Source: Ruegeria discodermiae (GTDB taxonomy: Bacteria; Pseudomonadota; Alphaproteobacteria; Rhodobacterales; Rhodobacteraceae). Taken from it: a DNA stretch of 64,000 bases. The position numbers were made by a program, and so were the translations under genes. This document shows positions 53,212 to 61,159 of this stretch, piece by piece (positions within the stretch are counted from its first letter, which is position 1; every line of letters starts with the position of its first letter). The stretch spans positions 248,001 through 312,000 of the forward strand of contig NZ_JAVAMO010000003.1 of NCBI RefSeq assembly GCF_030758345.1. Direction: 5' to 3'. The notes beneath the pieces are model-generated. The model worked only from the letters and a program-made list of their open reading frames with translations. It was not told where the DNA came from and ran no database searches.

Positions 53212-53943
53212 ATGCGCAGCTTCATCATCCATATGTCCTCCAGCACTGCGCGCCGTCCCAATGCAGAACTGCTGCGCACCCAATTGCCGCAGGCGGAATG
53301 GATCGAGGCAGTAAAGGGCCGTGACCCGGCGCAGATCGCCCATGTGACATGCCATGAGGGCAACCTGCACCGGCCGCATTATCCGTTTTCCCTGCTGCCA
53401 ACCGAAATCGGCGTCTTTGAAAGCCATCGGCGCATCTGGCAGAAGATGGTCGACGAAGGGATCGACGGAGCCATCACCTGCGAGGACGACCTGCAGATCG
53501 ACCCGGACAGATTCGCAACCGCGCTGGAGATCCTGAATGCGGTGGCGACACCTGATCACTATATCCGCCTGCCGGTGAAACAGCGCGAAGTGGCTGCCGA
53601 AACGCTGATCGAGCGCGACGGGCTTCGCCTGATCCTGCCCAGGGTAATCGCACTGCAGTGCCAGTGCCAGTTTGTCGGCCTCAACGCCGCCAAACGGTTG
53701 CTGGCCGCCACGCGAGAGATTGACCGGCCCGTGGATACCTTCCTGCAGATGCACTGGATCACCGGCCAACCGGTGCATGCGCTGATGGGGACCGGCAATC
53801 AGGAGGTCGCCGCACAGATCGGCGGGTCGACCATTCAGAAGACGGTCCCGGCCAGCGAAAAACTCACCCGCGAAATCAAGCGCGCGCTCTACCGTGCGAA
53901 GCTGCACCTGCATCCGCAGCGTTCCGCAGCTTCATCTGATTGA
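53212..53943 (+). CDS. Glycosyltransferase family 25 (LOS/LPS type)
   Basis: A 243-residue GT25 protein. The N-terminus FIIHMSSSTARRPNAELL is the typical strand with RR motif, EIGVFESHRRIWQKMV matches the conserved GxxxSH segment, and ITCEDDLQID is the Glu-Asp-Asp metal motif. It would add a sugar to lipo-oligosaccharide or another surface glycan. The ATG at 53212 is within a possible longer frame, and its ribosome site is weak. It is convergent with the peroxiredoxin gene. Confidence 0.8.
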   Translation: MRSFIIHMSSSTARRPNAELLRTQLPQAEWIEAVKGRDPAQIAHVTCHEGNLHRPHYPFSLLPTEIGVFESHRRIWQKMVDEGIDGAITCEDDLQIDPDRFATALEILNAVATPDHYIRLPVKQREVAAETLIERDGLRLILPRVIALQCQCQFVGLNAAKRLLAATREIDRPVDTFLQMHWITGQPVHALMGTGNQEVAAQIGGSTIQKTVPASEKLTREIKRALYRAKLHLHPQRSAASSD

Positions 53944-53964
53944 AACTATCCTCGGGGGAGAGCA

Positions 53965-53993
53965 GGCTTTGGGGGGCAGACGCCCCCCAAGCC
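53965..53993. terminator. Hairpin between convergent genes
   Basis: GGCTTTGGGGGGC pairs with GCCCCCCAAGCC (53965-53993, loop AGAC, one bulge). It lies between the GT25 and peroxiredoxin stops and can serve both. No T-run follows on either side. Confidence 0.7.
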
Positions 53994-54001
53994 CGGTTGC
54001 C

Positions 54002-54652
54002 TTATTGCGGCGCCTTGGTCTTGCGCAGATAGGGAAAGATCGTCTCGAACTCGCCGAACTTCTCCTTGGCTTCGTCGTTGCTGACCGCCGGCGGAATGAT
54101 CACGTCTTCACCCGGTACCCAGTTCGCGGGGGTTGCCACGCCCTTGGCCGACATTTGCAGCCCGTCCAGCGCGCGCAGGATCTCGGCAAAGTTGCGGCCC
54201 ACAGTCATCGGATAGGTCATCGACAGTTTCAGCTGCTTGTCCGGCCCGATGATGAAGACCGAGCGCACTGTGGCGCTGTCAGCCGGGGTGCGGCCATCGG
54301 GCAGGTAAGCCTCGGCAGGCAGCATGTCGAAGGCTTTCGACACTTCAAGACCGTCATCAGCAATGATCGGGAAGCCGGGATTGGCGTTGCCATAGGCCTC
54401 GATATCCTTCTTCCACTTCTTGTGATCTTCCACACCGTCGACCGAGACACCCATCACCTTGGTATTGCGCGCCGCCCATTCGTCGTTCAGCTGCGCCACA
54501 GCCGAGAATTCGGTGGTGCAAACGGGTGTGAAATCCTTGGGATGCGAAAACAGGATCGCCCAGCTATCGCCGATCCAGTCATGGAACTGGACGGTTCCCT
54601 GATCGGTTTCGGCGGTGAAATTCGGAACGGTATCGTTAATGCGTAAACCCAT
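54002..54652 (-). CDS. 1-Cys peroxiredoxin (Prx6 type)
   Basis: A 216-residue peroxiredoxin. The peroxidatic Cys is in HPKDFTPVCTTEF near residue 45, with the preceding Pro and Thr conserved; a catalytic Arg occurs in ATVRSVFIIGPD near 128. The 1-Cys Prx6-type C-terminal domain (NWVPGEDVIIPPAVS) is present and there is no resolving Cys. It reduces hydrogen and lipid peroxides in the cytoplasm. It is 205 bases from the divergent aldehyde dehydrogenase, so both may respond to stress. Confidence 0.92.
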   Translation of the reverse strand: MGLRINDTVPNFTAETDQGTVQFHDWIGDSWAILFSHPKDFTPVCTTEFSAVAQLNDEWAARNTKVMGVSVDGVEDHKKWKKDIEAYGNANPGFPIIADDGLEVSKAFDMLPAEAYLPDGRTPADSATVRSVFIIGPDKQLKLSMTYPMTVGRNFAEILRALDGLQMSAKGVATPANWVPGEDVIIPPAVSNDEAKEKFGEFETIFPYLRKTKAPQ

Positions 54653-54817
54653 TCTAGCCTCCCATTGGGTTGAAAAGACGACTCGCGGTCACCGCAGAGC
54701 CTAGCCCCTCTGCCCCGGGAGTACATCCCATATCATTGCGCCAAACGGCACAAATCCCCGCAACCTACCAAGAGCCTTGCCCCGCGCAGATTGGCGTGCC
54801 AGTGTGCGCACAAATAT

Positions 54818-54833
54818 CCGACCGATTGGTCGG
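54818..54833. promoter_or_regulatory. Perfect palindrome before aldehyde dehydrogenase
   Basis: CCGACC and GGTCGG form a perfect 6-bp dyad with a GATT spacer, 24 bases before the aldehyde dehydrogenase ATG. The form resembles TetR-type operators, but no TetR gene is close, so the binding protein is unknown. Confidence 0.5.
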
Positions 54834-54857
54834 GTTATATGCCTCGGAGGAACAGAC

Positions 54858-56297
54858 ATGCTGGAAAAGCGCGATTTTTACATCAACGGGGCCTGGGTCG
54901 CCCCGACCAAGCCGCAGGATCATCACGTGATCGATCCCTCGACCGAAGAACCCTGCGCGGTGATTTCGCTGGGCACGCAGGCAGATACGGATGCCGCCGT
55001 TGCCGCGGCCAAGGCCGCGCTTCCGGGCTGGATGGCCACCCCGGCCGCTGAACGAATCGCATTGGTCGAAAAGCTGGCCGAGATTTACCAGTCCCGCAGC
55101 GAAGACCTGGCGCAGGCCATGTCACATGAGATGGGCGCGCCGATCGATATGGCGCGAACCCAGCAGGTTGGCGCGGGCATCTGGCACCTGAAGAATTTCG
55201 TGCGCGCGGCCAAGGCCTTCTCCTTCGACAGCCCCTTGGGGGATCATGCGCCCAATGACCGGATCATCCGCGAGGCGGTTGGTGTCGCAGCCCTGATCAC
55301 GCCCTGGAATTGGCCCATGAACCAGGTGACGCTCAAGGTTGGCGCTGCAGCAGTGGCGGGCTGCACCATGGTGCTGAAACCCTCGGAAGAAAGCCCGCTG
55401 AACGCGATGATCTTTGCCGAGATGATGGATGAGGTCGGGTTCCCGCCCGGCGTGTTCAACCTGGTCAATGGTGATGGTCCGGGGGTTGGCACGCAGCTTT
55501 CGGGGCATCCGGATGTGGATATGGTGTCCTTCACCGGGTCGGCGCGGGCTGGTGTGGCGATATCAAAACACGCGGCCGATACGCTCAAGAAGGTACATCT
55601 GGAATTGGGCGGCAAAGGTGCAAATCTGGTGTTCGACGACGCCGATGAAAAGGCGGTCAAACGTGGTGTTTTGCATATGATGAACAACACCGGCCAGAGC
55701 TGCAATGCGCCCAGCCGGATGCTGGTGCAGCGCGGGGTCTATGATCAGGCCGTCGAAACAGCCGTTGAGGTTGCGGCAAGAGTCGCCGTTGGCAGCGCCT
55801 CAGACGAGGGTCGCCATATCGGGCCGGTGGTCAATCAGGTGCAATGGACCAAGATTCAGGACCTGATCCAGACCGGCATTGACGAAGGCGCGCGGCTGGT
55901 TGCGGGCGGCACCGGGCGGCCCGAAGGGTTCAACAAGGGGTTCTATGTCAAACCGACAGTGTTCGCCGATGCCAACAATCAGATGACCATCGCGCGCGAG
56001 GAAATCTTTGGCCCGGTCCTGACCATGATTCCCTTCGATACCGAAGAAGAAGCGGTCGAGATCGCCAATGACACGCCCTATGGGCTGACCAACTATGTGC
56101 AGACCGGCAACCCTGAACGCGCCAACCGGATGGCGCGCCTGCTGCGCTCGGGCATGGTCGAGATGAACGGCCAGTCCCGCGCCGCCGGGTCACCCTTTGG
56201 CGGCATGAAGATGTCAGGCAACGGGCGCGAGGGTGGGGTGTTCGGGATCGAGGATTTCCTCGAAGTGAAAGCGGTCAGCGGCTGGACGGCCGAATGA
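54858..56297 (+). CDS. NAD(P)-dependent aldehyde dehydrogenase
   Basis: A 479-residue ALDH. The N-terminal segment is followed by the coenzyme site (NWPMNQVTLKVGAAAVAG, FTGSARAGVAIS), the general-base Glu in HLELGGKGANLVF near residue 250 and the catalytic Cys in NNTGQSCNAPSRM near 284. The C-terminus has EEIFGPVLTMIPF. It oxidises an aldehyde to acid in the cytoplasm; the substrate is not indicated. ATG 54858 follows GGAGGAACAG; an earlier in-frame codon gives no homologous extension. A palindrome lies in its leader. Confidence 0.92.
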   Translation: MLEKRDFYINGAWVAPTKPQDHHVIDPSTEEPCAVISLGTQADTDAAVAAAKAALPGWMATPAAERIALVEKLAEIYQSRSEDLAQAMSHEMGAPIDMARTQQVGAGIWHLKNFVRAAKAFSFDSPLGDHAPNDRIIREAVGVAALITPWNWPMNQVTLKVGAAAVAGCTMVLKPSEESPLNAMIFAEMMDEVGFPPGVFNLVNGDGPGVGTQLSGHPDVDMVSFTGSARAGVAISKHAADTLKKVHLELGGKGANLVFDDADEKAVKRGVLHMMNNTGQSCNAPSRMLVQRGVYDQAVETAVEVAARVAVGSASDEGRHIGPVVNQVQWTKIQDLIQTGIDEGARLVAGGTGRPEGFNKGFYVKPTVFADANNQMTIAREEIFGPVLTMIPFDTEEEAVEIANDTPYGLTNYVQTGNPERANRMARLLRSGMVEMNGQSRAAGSPFGGMKMSGNGREGGVFGIEDFLEVKAVSGWTAE

Positions 56298-56355
56298 CCA
56301 TGTAAAGCGGACCAAGGCGGTTAAGTCCGCCTTGGCCAGCCTTTCCCTCAGACGT

Positions 56356-56787
56356 TCAAGTCGGGCGCACCACCAGTTGCGGCTGGCCATCAGAGGTGCG
56401 CCGGATTGAACGCCCGTCCCATCCGATTTCGCCGCTGACACGCTGTCTGTAGGACGAGAAGCTGTCAAAGCGCACGACGTCGACCGGTTCATCGAAATGC
56501 AGCGTGATCCGGCGATGCCCGCCATCGCCGATGACGGTCAGCCCCCGAATTTCGGCGACGAAGGGCTGGCCCAGATAGTGCCCCTGAACCCTGTCGCCGA
56601 CCCGTAATTTCAGACGATTGCCTGCCAGAGCGCAAAGCGTGTTCCAATCGCGCGCGCCATGTTGGCGGGCGACAAGCTCCAATGTCTGGCTATGCGACAC
56701 GGACGTCCCGGCCTCGCGCAGGCTTTCTCGCAGGCGCTTGGCCTGGGCCTTCAGATCTTCGAGTGATGCGATAGTGTTGTCAGTCAT
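56356..56787 (-). CDS. Glyoxalase-related-domain small protein
   Basis: A 143-residue protein. The N-terminal 50 residues match the glyoxalase-related N-domain pattern (ASLEDLKAQAKRLRESL ... GTSVSHSQTLELVARQHGARDWNTL), which often precedes glyoxalase-like modules. The C-terminal beta-rich part (VQGHYLGQPFVAEIRGLTVIGDGG) is not recognised. I chose ATG 56787 over an in-frame start 78 bases upstream, since the extra residues show no homology. The role is unclear; it is convergent with the aldehyde dehydrogenase. Confidence 0.65.
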   Translation of the reverse strand: MTDNTIASLEDLKAQAKRLRESLREAGTSVSHSQTLELVARQHGARDWNTLCALAGNRLKLRVGDRVQGHYLGQPFVAEIRGLTVIGDGGHRRITLHFDEPVDVVRFDSFSSYRQRVSGEIGWDGRSIRRTSDGQPQLVVRPT

Positions 56788-57005
56788 TTCTTGCCTCGTT
56801 TCCTGTAACGGGCGCATCTGAAAAGACGAGGCTCGCATTGTCGTCACTGCGCCGGAAAGTGGCAACAGATGATGTCGTATCGGGTTTCACCATAGCCCAA
56901 GGGCCGCGAGCGGCAGGGGACCCGAACCTGTGGTCCTCGTAAGGCCCACAGGTCTTGTTTGTCAAGAATGCGGCCTCTGATCAGGCCATACAGATCCGCA
57001 ACCGC

Positions 57006-57782
57006 CTAGAACTTGCCGTTCTCATGCGCCATCTCTGACGGGATCTCGGACACCGTATCCCAATGTTCGACGATCTTGCCGTCCTCGACCCGAAACAGGT
57101 CGAAAAACGCGGTGGGTGTCTCGCCCAGCACACCTTCGGAGGCGGCGAAGACAAAATTGCCCTCGGCCACGATGATCGGCGTGTCGGTATAGGCCATGAC
57201 CTGCCCCGCCTCGGCCATTGCCGCCAGCGCAGCGCCCAGCCCGTCAAGGCCGTTTCCGATCATCGGGTTGTGCTGAATGTAGGTCTCGGTCGAGACATAG
57301 TCAGTGATCCGCTCGGGGGCGGCGCCGTTCAGCACATCGCGCAAGAAGCTTTCAACAAGCGCCTTGTTTTCGGCGGTCTTGTCCAGGTCGGTCACCTCGG
57401 TCGCCCCGTCGGTCATGGAATTGCCATTAGCAGTCTCTGAGGCGGGCACCGCAGGCTGCAGATTGTCCCAATGCTCGGCCACCTTGCCATCCTCAACCCA
57501 GAAGACATCGAACCCGACCAGTGTCTGAGCGCCAAAGGCCTGCGCGTTGTCATAGGTGGTGTGCAGCACCACCAGATCACCCTCGGCAATCACCCGGTGG
57601 ATGGTTGCAGTCACACCGCTTTCCTGCAGCGCCGGGATGAAACCGATGATCGCCGCAGCCCCGGTGGGAACGGCGGGGTTGTGCTGGATGTAGTCCGGCG
57701 CGAGCAGCTCTTTGGCGGCCTCGGGATCGAAGTCGATGAACAGCGCAGACACGGCTTGTAATACGAGTTCCTTGGGGGTCAT
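57006..57782 (-). CDS. Tandem SnoaL-like domain protein
   Basis: A 258-residue protein made of two SnoaL/NTF2-like domains (about residues 1-125 and 135-258). Both contain YIQHNP, and then matching segments: FDVFWVEDGKVAEHWDNLQ in the first, FDLFRVEDGKIVEHWDTVSE in the second. The family folds into cone-shaped barrels used for small-molecule isomerisation or binding. The repeated architecture shows an internal duplication. ATG 57782 fits; an earlier in-frame start adds 22 unrelated residues. It is divergent from the HxlR regulator, which probably controls it. Confidence 0.82.
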   Translation of the reverse strand: MTPKELVLQAVSALFIDFDPEAAKELLAPDYIQHNPAVPTGAAAIIGFIPALQESGVTATIHRVIAEGDLVVLHTTYDNAQAFGAQTLVGFDVFWVEDGKVAEHWDNLQPAVPASETANGNSMTDGATEVTDLDKTAENKALVESFLRDVLNGAAPERITDYVSTETYIQHNPMIGNGLDGLGAALAAMAEAGQVMAYTDTPIIVAEGNFVFAASEGVLGETPTAFFDLFRVEDGKIVEHWDTVSEIPSEMAHENGKF

Positions 57783-57822
57783 GGCGGATCTCCGGCAAGA
57801 GTTGAAGTGTATGCCGCATAGA

Positions 57823-57874
57823 GGTATTAATTTGGAACCAAGTGTCAATTACGCACTAAATCCATACCTGGTAT
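57823..57874. promoter_or_regulatory. Candidate HxlR-type operator
   Basis: In the spacer between the SnoaL and HxlR genes, ATACC-T-GGTAT (57864-57874) is a perfect 11-bp dyad, and another GGTAT half occurs at 57823-57827. HxlR-type regulators bind such GGTAT-containing sites, so self-control plus control of the neighbour is plausible. Confidence 0.4.
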
Positions 57875-57890
57875 CCTGAAAGGAACCGCG

Positions 57891-58259
57891 ATGCCGCTGA
57901 CCATTGAGACCAAGATGGATGAAAACGGACAGTGCCCGATCCGCGCGATCCTGACCACCGTGATGGGCAAATGGAGCTCGCTGATCCTGCTGTCGTTGAA
58001 AGGAGGGTCTTTGCGGTTTTCCGAGATCAAGCGGGGCGTGGGCGATATCACCCAGCGCGTGCTGACAGAGAACCTGCGCGCGTTGGAGCGTGACGGTTAT
58101 CTGACCCGCACCGTCATCCCCGGCCCGCCAATCGAAGTGCATTACGAACTGACGGGTCTGGGGGGCGAGTTTGTGCAGCACTACATGCCGCTGGTCCGCT
58201 GGGCCTCGGAACGGCGCGAGACGGTTCTGGCCGCGCGCGAAAGCTGGGAACAGAAGTAG
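57891..58259 (+). CDS. HxlR-family regulator
   Basis: A 122-residue winged-helix protein of the HxlR (DUF24) family. CPIRAILTTVMGKWSSLILLSLKGGSLRFSEIKRGVGDITQRVLTENLRALERDGYLTR is the complete HxlR core with Cys at residue 14, which in relatives senses electrophiles. It is divergent from the SnoaL-domain gene and convergent with the RluA gene three bases away. Confidence 0.9.
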   Translation: MPLTIETKMDENGQCPIRAILTTVMGKWSSLILLSLKGGSLRFSEIKRGVGDITQRVLTENLRALERDGYLTRTVIPGPPIEVHYELTGLGGEFVQHYMPLVRWASERRETVLAARESWEQK

Positions 58260-58262
58260 CGC

Positions 58263-58910
58263 TCAGAAATCCGGCTTGGCACGGAACTTCATCGAGGTGC
58301 CGCCTTCGGGGTTCTTAAGCCGCAGCTCTTCGGAATGCAGCATCAGGCGCTCATGGTCCCGCGCCGGGCCGGTGGCATAAAACGGATCGCCCAGGATGGG
58401 ATGGCCCAGCGCCAGCATATGCACCCTGAGCTGATGCGAGCGGCCTGTTTTGGGCATCAACCGCACGCGGGTGGTCTTGCCCTCATGGCGCAGGACGCGC
58501 CAATCGGTCGTGGCGGGCTTGCCGGTCTCATGGCAGACCATCTGTTTCGGCCGGTTGGGCCAGTCGACGATCAGCGGCAGATCGACCGTGCCGGTCTTGG
58601 GCTCCAAACTGCCCCAGACCCGCGCCACATAGGTCTTGCGCGTCTGGCGTTTCTCGAATTGCAGCCCCAGATGGCGCTGCGCATGGGGCGTCTGGGCAAA
58701 GACCATGACGCCGGAGGTATCCCGATCCAGCCGATGCACCAGAAGCGCCTGCGGAAAGGCGGCCTGCACCCGGCTCAGCAGGCAATCTGCCAGATGCGCG
58801 CCCTTGCCCGGCACGGAGAGCAGCCCTGCAGGCTTGTTAACGACAATCAGTTGCGCGTCTTCATGCAGTATATCAAGTGCGGTCTGCGGGGGATCGTAAC
58901 TCTCGGACAT
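58263..58910 (-). CDS. RluA-family pseudouridine synthase
   Basis: A 215-residue synthase. The catalytic Asp is in LLVHRLDRDTSGVMVFA (near residue 61), and RLMPKTGRSHQLRVHMLALGHPILGD is the RNA-binding/closing motif. No S4 domain is present, as in RluA itself, which modifies 23S rRNA and some tRNAs. ATG 58910 is chosen over an in-frame start 102 bases earlier because the extra residues are Cys-rich and not conserved. Confidence 0.9.
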   Translation of the reverse strand: MSESYDPPQTALDILHEDAQLIVVNKPAGLLSVPGKGAHLADCLLSRVQAAFPQALLVHRLDRDTSGVMVFAQTPHAQRHLGLQFEKRQTRKTYVARVWGSLEPKTGTVDLPLIVDWPNRPKQMVCHETGKPATTDWRVLRHEGKTTRVRLMPKTGRSHQLRVHMLALGHPILGDPFYATGPARDHERLMLHSEELRLKNPEGGTSMKFRAKPDF

Positions 58911-59006
58911 GCGCGCCTGCCTATCGCAGCCACAACGCTCCCGCAACGTCGTCCTTGCCTGCGGGCAGGACATCCGCAAGGCTTGCTGCAAAAAAGAGGA
59001 GAAATC

Positions 59007-59417
59007 ATGCATCCAACCATCACCAGATTGCAGGAGATCATCGCAAAAGGTGACGAAACACTGATCGCCGGGATATTGGCCGAGGATGTTCGGTTCCAGC
59101 CACCAACCTACTACAAGACCTGGACAGGCCGCGCACCGGTGGCCGCAGTTTTAGGCCATGTTGGTCAGGTGTTCACTGAGTTCCGCTACCGCCGCATCTT
59201 GGGCGATGACAAGGATTGGGCGCTGGAATTTCAGTGTAAGGTCGGTGATCTGGATGCGGTGGGAGTCGACCTGATCACGCTGAACGATGATGGGCTCATT
59301 CAGGATTTCGAGGTGGTCATGCGCCCCTACAAGACCGTCGGTGCCCTGCGCGATGCGATGAATGCGCGGGTGATGACCGATGAGCGGTTCCTGCATTTCC
59401 GAGAGGCGCTGTCCTGA
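59007..59417 (+). CDS. SnoaL-like / NTF2-fold protein
   Basis: A 136-residue small barrel protein starting MHPTITRLQEIIAKGDE. The segment VRFQPPTYYKTWTGRAPVAAVL and the later VDLITLNDDGLIQDFEVVMRPY match NTF2-like SnoaL members. The strand-specific start is ATG 59007 after AAAGAGGAG; the forward frame is open to 58335 but overlaps the RluA gene in antisense. Substrate unknown. It overlaps or adjoins the next gene, so the pair may be co-expressed. Confidence 0.8.
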   Translation: MHPTITRLQEIIAKGDETLIAGILAEDVRFQPPTYYKTWTGRAPVAAVLGHVGQVFTEFRYRRILGDDKDWALEFQCKVGDLDAVGVDLITLNDDGLIQDFEVVMRPYKTVGALRDAMNARVMTDERFLHFREALS

Positions 59418-59449
59418 TCGCGCCGGATCAGATCCTGCGCCTGCCGCTG

Positions 59450-60130
59450 GTGCCTGTGCTGCTGGCGCAAGGCCTCATGGTGCGGCGCAAAACACAACTA
59501 CTGCCCGAGCCTGTCGGCGCACGCGCTGGTCGCGCAGGCGACGGACCGCCGCTGCGCCTGCTGATCGCGGGTGACAGCTCGGCAGCCGGGGTGGGTGTGA
59601 CGACACAAGATCAGGCGCTGTCCGGTCAGATCGTTGCGAGACTTGCGCGCGACTTCACCGTCGACTGGCGATTGGAGGCCACCACCGGCCACACAACCCG
59701 AGACACGCTGGACCGCTTACAAAAGTCCCAGGAACAGGTGGACGTGGCCGTGACCGCGTTGGGTGTTAATGACGTGACCCGAGGGCGAACACGGGCGCAA
59801 TTTGTGGCGCAGCAGCGCGCGTTGCTGGCGCATCTGACCGGCCCGTTGCAGACGCGCTGCGTGGTGGTCTCAGGCGTCCCGCAGATGGAGCACTTTCCGG
59901 CCCTTCCGCAACCGCTGGCCTGGGTGTTGGGTCGGCAAGCCGCCCGGCTGGACAAGGGGTTACATGCCCTCACTCGGGAATTTCCGCAGGCTCACCACCT
60001 GTCACATGACCTGCCGGATGACCCGTCGCTGGCAGCACAGGACGGATACCATCCCGGCGCGCGGCTCTATGATCTCTGGGCCGAGCAGATCGTGCAAGTA
60101 ATCCGCGATCAGCTCCGCGCGCGCAGTTGA
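59450..60130 (+). CDS. SGNH/GDSL hydrolase
   Basis: A 226-residue (or slightly longer) esterase. The nucleophile Ser is in LLIAGDSSAAGVG near residue 42, the oxyanion Gly-x-Asn in ALGVNDVT near 102 and the terminal Asp-x-x-His in DGYHPGARLYD near 205, all of the SGNH pattern. GTG 59450 is the first standard start; homology plausibly extends upstream, with CTG 59414 overlapping the previous stop. The last 22 bases overlap the convergent RarD-like gene. Confidence 0.82.
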   Translation: MPVLLAQGLMVRRKTQLLPEPVGARAGRAGDGPPLRLLIAGDSSAAGVGVTTQDQALSGQIVARLARDFTVDWRLEATTGHTTRDTLDRLQKSQEQVDVAVTALGVNDVTRGRTRAQFVAQQRALLAHLTGPLQTRCVVVSGVPQMEHFPALPQPLAWVLGRQAARLDKGLHALTREFPQAHHLSHDLPDDPSLAAQDGYHPGARLYDLWAEQIVQVIRDQLRARS

Positions 60131-61014
60131 CGGACCAGCGGGATCGAATAGACGACCAGAGCTGCCCAGATCAGGGGAAAGGCGATCATACGGGCCGTGT
60201 CCATCTGCTCGCCAAAGACCAAAATCGCGGTCAGAAAGATCATCGTTGGCGCGATATATTGCAGGATGCCGATGGTCGAGAGTCGCACCAGCTTGGCCCC
60301 GTTTGCATAGACCAGCAGCGGCACCGCAGTCACCAGCCCGGCGCCAAGCAGCAAGGATGTGTCGGTCGACAGCAGCCCGAAATGACCCGTTCCCGCAGCC
60401 CCCAGCCAGGTGACATAGGCCAGGGCCGGGATCAGCAGGATCAGCACCTCCAGCAGGAAGCCCTGGTTGGGACCGATCGGCAGGGATTTCTTGAAGAAGG
60501 CATAAAACCCCCAGCTGACCATCAGGCCCAGCGCCGCCCAGGGCAGCTCTCCGGCTTCAAAAATAAGCACCGCCACGCCCAGAGCAGCCAGCAACACCGC
60601 CGCCCATTGGGTGCGGGTGAGTGGCTCGCGCAGCAGCAGCGATGCCAGCGCAATGCTGAAGAGCGGGTTGATGTAGTAGCCAAGGGCGGCGTCCAGCGCG
60701 TTGCCGCTGGCAATCGCCCAGACATAAATCGCCCAATTGACCGAGATCAGCGCGGCCGTCAGACAGGCCATGCCCAGCATCCGCGGATTGCTCAGCGCCG
60801 CCTTCAGGTCGCGGGTGCGTCCCAGCGCCACCAGCAGCAGCCCCGCAATCGGCACCGACCAGATGATGCGATGGGCGACGATCTCGACCGGGGGAATATG
60901 CGCCATCAGCTTCATATAAAGCGGCAGAAACCCCCACATCACATAAGCAGTGATCGCAAGCGTCAGCCCCTTTGGCGTGTCGACGTCTTCGACAGGAGAT
61001 GCTGTCAATGCCAT
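60109..61014 (-). CDS. RarD-like EamA-family transporter
   Basis: A 301-residue protein with about ten hydrophobic helices. GLTLAITAYVMWGFLPLYMKLMAHIPPVEIVAHRIIWS is the distinct RarD opening, and EamA repeats are seen around SVNWAIYVWAIASGNALDAALGYYINPL. It probably exports or imports small metabolites in the inner membrane; the ligand is not known (RarD was named for chloramphenicol-sensitivity effects). Confidence 0.9.
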   Translation of the reverse strand: MALTASPVEDVDTPKGLTLAITAYVMWGFLPLYMKLMAHIPPVEIVAHRIIWSVPIAGLLLVALGRTRDLKAALSNPRMLGMACLTAALISVNWAIYVWAIASGNALDAALGYYINPLFSIALASLLLREPLTRTQWAAVLLAALGVAVLIFEAGELPWAALGLMVSWGFYAFFKKSLPIGPNQGFLLEVLILLIPALAYVTWLGAAGTGHFGLLSTDTSLLLGAGLVTAVPLLVYANGAKLVRLSTIGILQYIAPTMIFLTAILVFGEQMDTARMIAFPLIWAALVVYSIPLVRQLRARS

Positions 61015-61159
61015 GGCCGGTCTCCGGATGATACCAGCCGTGTTTAGGGCAGGTCACCGGTCAAAGGAAACACTCATATCTGTGAGGTTGCTCATCACGG
61101 ATTCTGATGGGTCGGGACACCGCTGCATGGCGTGTCTGGCAGAGCCCCGACCCCGGATA

